Assembly: GCF_037975245.1 (NCBI RefSeq) | Contig: NC_092567.1 | Coordinates: 4,534,214-4,598,213, forward strand | Reading direction: 5' to 3' | DNA: 64,000 nucleotides | From: Apostichopus japonicus | Lineage: Eukaryota > Echinodermata > Holothuroidea > Aspidochirotida > Stichopodidae | Shown: positions 60,806 through 64,000 of the stretch, in pieces | Layout: each line of letters begins with the position of its first letter | How positions within the stretch are numbered: the first letter of the stretch is position 1 | Program-made: the position numbers and the translations under genes | The notes under the pieces: model-generated | What the model saw: only the letters and a program-made list of their open reading frames with translations | What the model was told of the DNA's origin: nothing | Database searches by the model: none

Positions 60806-63678
60806 GCCTATCGAAGAAATCCTACAAAAATGGGGGGTTGAAGAGCTGATAGACAAGTTTCAAGGTAAGAATGTACTATTGAAGAGCAGGCTAACAAAAT
60901 TACAAACCTACATTATGTTGATATGAAAATGATGTAAATATTGGTATACAAAGAGATAGCGTCAGGTAAGGTCGAAAAGCATAATGAGTAACGTTACTCG
61001 ATAGGTCAAACGTAACTTAACTAGTATAGCCTTGGTCCAGATTAGCTCTAGCTTTTGGCTATATTGTTATACTACTACTAGTAGCTGCAACGATCGAATT
61101 GGAATTGTATTGATGTTAATATTGACGAAAGACTTTGGGACCTAACTTGACACCAGATAACCGTGCATGAAATTCATTAATGTACAAGTTCCAAGGGTAC
61201 GTAGATAGTAGTAGTGTACGTAGTACTTTTCTAGCCTACATACTTAGCCTATGCTACTGGCCAACTAGCACAGGTTTAACGTTAGGCTATGCCAAATTTG
61301 CTCAATCGAATTTGTACAAATAAAGCTACCAAGCAAACCCTACCGTCTGACGTTAGGTCTAGTAACCTAGGGTTGTGCCCAGGAATTTTTTAATTTAGAA
61401 TTAGCGAACTGGTTGTTATTCTAGTGACAAATTGGGGAAGGGTCAAAACGAGGGGAAATGTCAACTCGAGTCAAACTCAACGTGAGAGTAGGGGGATGGA
61501 AGTCAAATTAAATTTGCTCAGTATCAGGTACCAGATTATGCTACTTTTGGAGCCCTTAAAACTGACGATGTCTTTGAATATTTACTTCAAACATAACCAC
61601 TTAACGTAGTTTAAGCCTGTATTACCCTAGCCAATACATTGTAACTTAAAAAAAAAATGGTAAGATTGAGAACAAATCCTGTAGGCCTAGGCTATGCGCA
61701 TAGGAATAGGGCCAAGTTAGTTTAGTGATCACTATATGTGCACCAGTTAACTGCTTACTTGCTTGAAGCTAGCAGCCATTAAGACTAAGAGCAGCCACTA
61801 ACACTGTAACAGCATTCATCATTTCATCATTGATATTGAGCTATATATGCATCAGAGTACTGTCTGCGCTTGTACTTAGTGGCCGCTAGCTTCAATGAGG
61901 CAAATCGCTTGCATATAATGACAAATGCAGTATTCAGATCCAGTAACTAACGGTACGTACAGTAGGTCACATGCAAAGCTCGCCAACGATAATAAGCTAA
62001 GCCTATGTAGGTTAACTATAAATGAACTGATGCTTTAACGATGCAAACTACCACAATAATTTAGAACGTAAGATTGATTTAATACTATACACAACATTTT
62101 AAGTGTAGAATTTCAAAATTTCTATCAGTAATTGAGTAATATAGGTTAGATATTTGAAGTTTTCCTTGCACCAGATGGATATAGTGAACAGCGTAATTGG
62201 CGATTTTATAGTGCTGGGTGAAAATGTTCAGTGCTGGGCGGAGCCAACAGACTTAGGCACCGTAGTTTATAGTGCAACTAAGTGTAATACAAGTTTACAA
62301 TGTACAACACTGTAAGATGGGGCACTAATGGCAAAATATAAAGGGCATGATGGCGCAGCTTCTTTCAGCTGTGGGTTATGTCAAGCCATGCATCAGATAT
62401 ACCTTGATGGCAATGAATTAAATTGTTGTCACAATTGTGCATGGTTGTATTTATTAATGTTGCAACCACTGTCACTAAAAGGGGGGGGGGGCTAGGGCAC
62501 TGTTCAGTCAGTTGTAATACTGAATATATACAATATAAATTAATTTTAAGGGATGTTCCTGCAAATAAATTAAAGCTGCAAACTGTGATAAGTGTTATCA
62601 CTGAGGATGCTTTGCAGGTTACACCAGAAAAATAAATTGCCCAATACCACAAACAAATTAACATGTGCTAATAGTATATGGAACTTCCTTCAAAACTGAC
62701 TTCAAAGTTAAAATTTGAAAGCAAAAGCTTCCAATAGGGCAGCATCCATCAAAATCCAGTCCTATTACAGTCAAATGATATGACTCCCGAAGCTTTCAAA
62801 CTCTGCTGTCAATGCTAAGTTTTGGTTCATTGTTTTTCTTCTTTTTTTTCTCAACAGAAAATGGAATTGATGTGACTGCATTCGCCTTGTTGGATGAATT
62901 AAGTATAAAAGAATTGATTCCTAAAGTCGGACTGAGACTGACATTTTTAAAGGGTTGGCGAGAAGAGGTAAGCTCTAAAGATGCACCTGTTTCAAATGCC
63001 TTAGGACTATAGGAGGCAACAAGAAACTTTTTTTCCACCTCAAGCATGTACATGGCATTGCCAATAAAAGCAGGGTGAAAGTTGTTCGCAGTCAAGGTAA
63101 ATGTGTGCTAACATTTAATACATTATGTGGCTACAAAAGCTTGTAAAGACTATATCTCTATAACAATTATAATGGATTGATTACAACAGATGCCTTGTGG
63201 TGAGTGAAGTCTGCCTGTTTCTTGGGGTAGCTATAACAAGAATAGTAACAATGAGGCATGGCTTAAATTATCCTTTCTCAGTTTTAGTAGGATAGATTTC
63301 TATCATCTTTTGCAGGATAGTGGTACTGTAGGTACATATTACATATTGAGTAACATCATCCAGATGAACACCTAAAGTTGTATATAACAGCATTAACAAG
63401 CCTGTCCAGTTCATTTTGCAGTCAGCATACAAGAGTAAGTGCAATAAGCCCGCACAAAGCAAAAACAATTACATAGAAGTTACTTTACAATTCATTTCTC
63501 AGCACCAGTAGCACCTGAAAATGAAGAAGAACTTGTTATGATGAATCAATGGCTTAAATACAACAAGGAACCTGAAGACCAAGTTACTGTTTTCATGGGT
63601 AAAACAGCTTTCTACCGCCAAAAGAGAATAAAAGAAAGTCTGGGGAGTGTTAACACCACCATTGCTGAGTTTTCGTGA
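60806..63678 (+). CDS. SAM-domain protein, four exons (5' end uncertain)
   Basis: Exons: 60806-60864, 62858-62967, 63045-63096 and 63503-63678. All introns are GT-AG and every phase agrees (1, 0, 1). Exon 1 encodes PIEEILQKWGVEELIDKFQ; exon 2 continues ENGIDVTAFALLDELSIKEL and IPKVGLRLTFLKGW. Together these form a SAM (sterile alpha motif) domain, a small helical protein-protein or RNA interaction module: the KWG...LIDKF, N-G-I-D, LL and G.RL..L positions all match. Exons 3 and 4 add about 75 polar, unrecognised residues (including MNQWLKYNKEPEDQ) to a TGA at 63676-63678. The frame upstream of exon 1 meets a TAG with no ATG, and the acceptor there is weak, so an earlier exon is missing or exon 1 starts differently. 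Cellular role unknown; several SAM families are possible. Confidence 0.72.
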
Positions 63679-64000
63679 TTGTTGGACCCAGGAATGGTAA
63701 AATTCTATTAAATACTTTGCTTTTTTTTTAATGATTAATATGATTGCACCTGACACTCATTCCAGCCAAGTTAGGCATTTTCATATATTTTTTTATCTTT
63801 AAAGACAGCTGGCTATAGACAAATTTGATTTGTTTTTGTAAGGCTTAAATGAAAGTTGTGTATGTAAAATCTGCAGGTAATCTATGTTCTTACACATTGA
63901 GGGGGAATAGAAAAGCAGAATGCCAAACAGTGTTCACTGATAGTTTGTTCTCATGAAACCATTGTTACCCTGGGTTACTTTATGTATGTTGTTTGGCTGT
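63679..64000. other. 3' flank of the SAM gene
   Basis: No further coding sequence. This is presumably the 3' untranslated region and flank. Confidence 0.4.

Overview
This window is nuclear DNA of an animal: AT-rich, intron-bearing and dominated by transposable elements and tandem repeats. A NACHT-type immune receptor exon, a SAM-domain gene split by introns, a Ty3/gypsy retrotransposon and hAT-type miniature elements together suggest a marine invertebrate deuterostome, most likely an echinoderm. That placement is inference from gene content only.

Layout. 1-11.4 kb: little coding sequence (candidate exons at 0.85-2.3 kb) and several short tandem repeats. 11.4-14.2 kb: part of a minus-strand NLR-like gene (NACHT exon plus a phase-matched upstream exon), with a decayed copy of the small exon further upstream. 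16.8-24 kb: a degenerate minisatellite, hAT-type fragments, one clean 444-bp hAT-type element with 8-bp target duplication, and a 4.1-kb element with ~150-bp inverted ends enclosing a broken gene of a cysteine-rich, transposon-like family. 24-30 kb: almost empty, with two low-confidence ORFs or exons. 30.4-34.7 kb: a 4.2-kb satellite built on CCATCCATCCTAT. 36.5-38.4 kb: a ribozyme-like hairpin motif, a second clean hAT-type miniature element, and an uninterrupted 291-nt purine tract of AGGAGGG repeats. 40.3-50.3 kb: a 59-bp satellite interrupted by a complete 8,510-bp Ty3/gypsy element (1,509-bp LTRs with one difference seen, intact gag and pol, canonical -1 frameshift site, 4-bp target duplication). 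51.2-54.5 kb: a 156-bp satellite, three (TA)n blocks and a tRNA-derived SINE-like sequence. 55.7-58.0 kb: a 2.3-kb element with inverted ends enclosing a broken YqaJ-type exonuclease gene. 60.8-63.7 kb: a four-exon plus-strand gene with a SAM domain.

The best-supported host genes are the NLR-like receptor and the SAM protein; both look partial here. The retrotransposon is the only complete, apparently functional multi-gene unit. The two inverted-repeat elements with captured or native genes are the least familiar items. Nothing in the window forms a prokaryote-style operon, and no CRISPR array, rRNA or convincing functional tRNA was seen.
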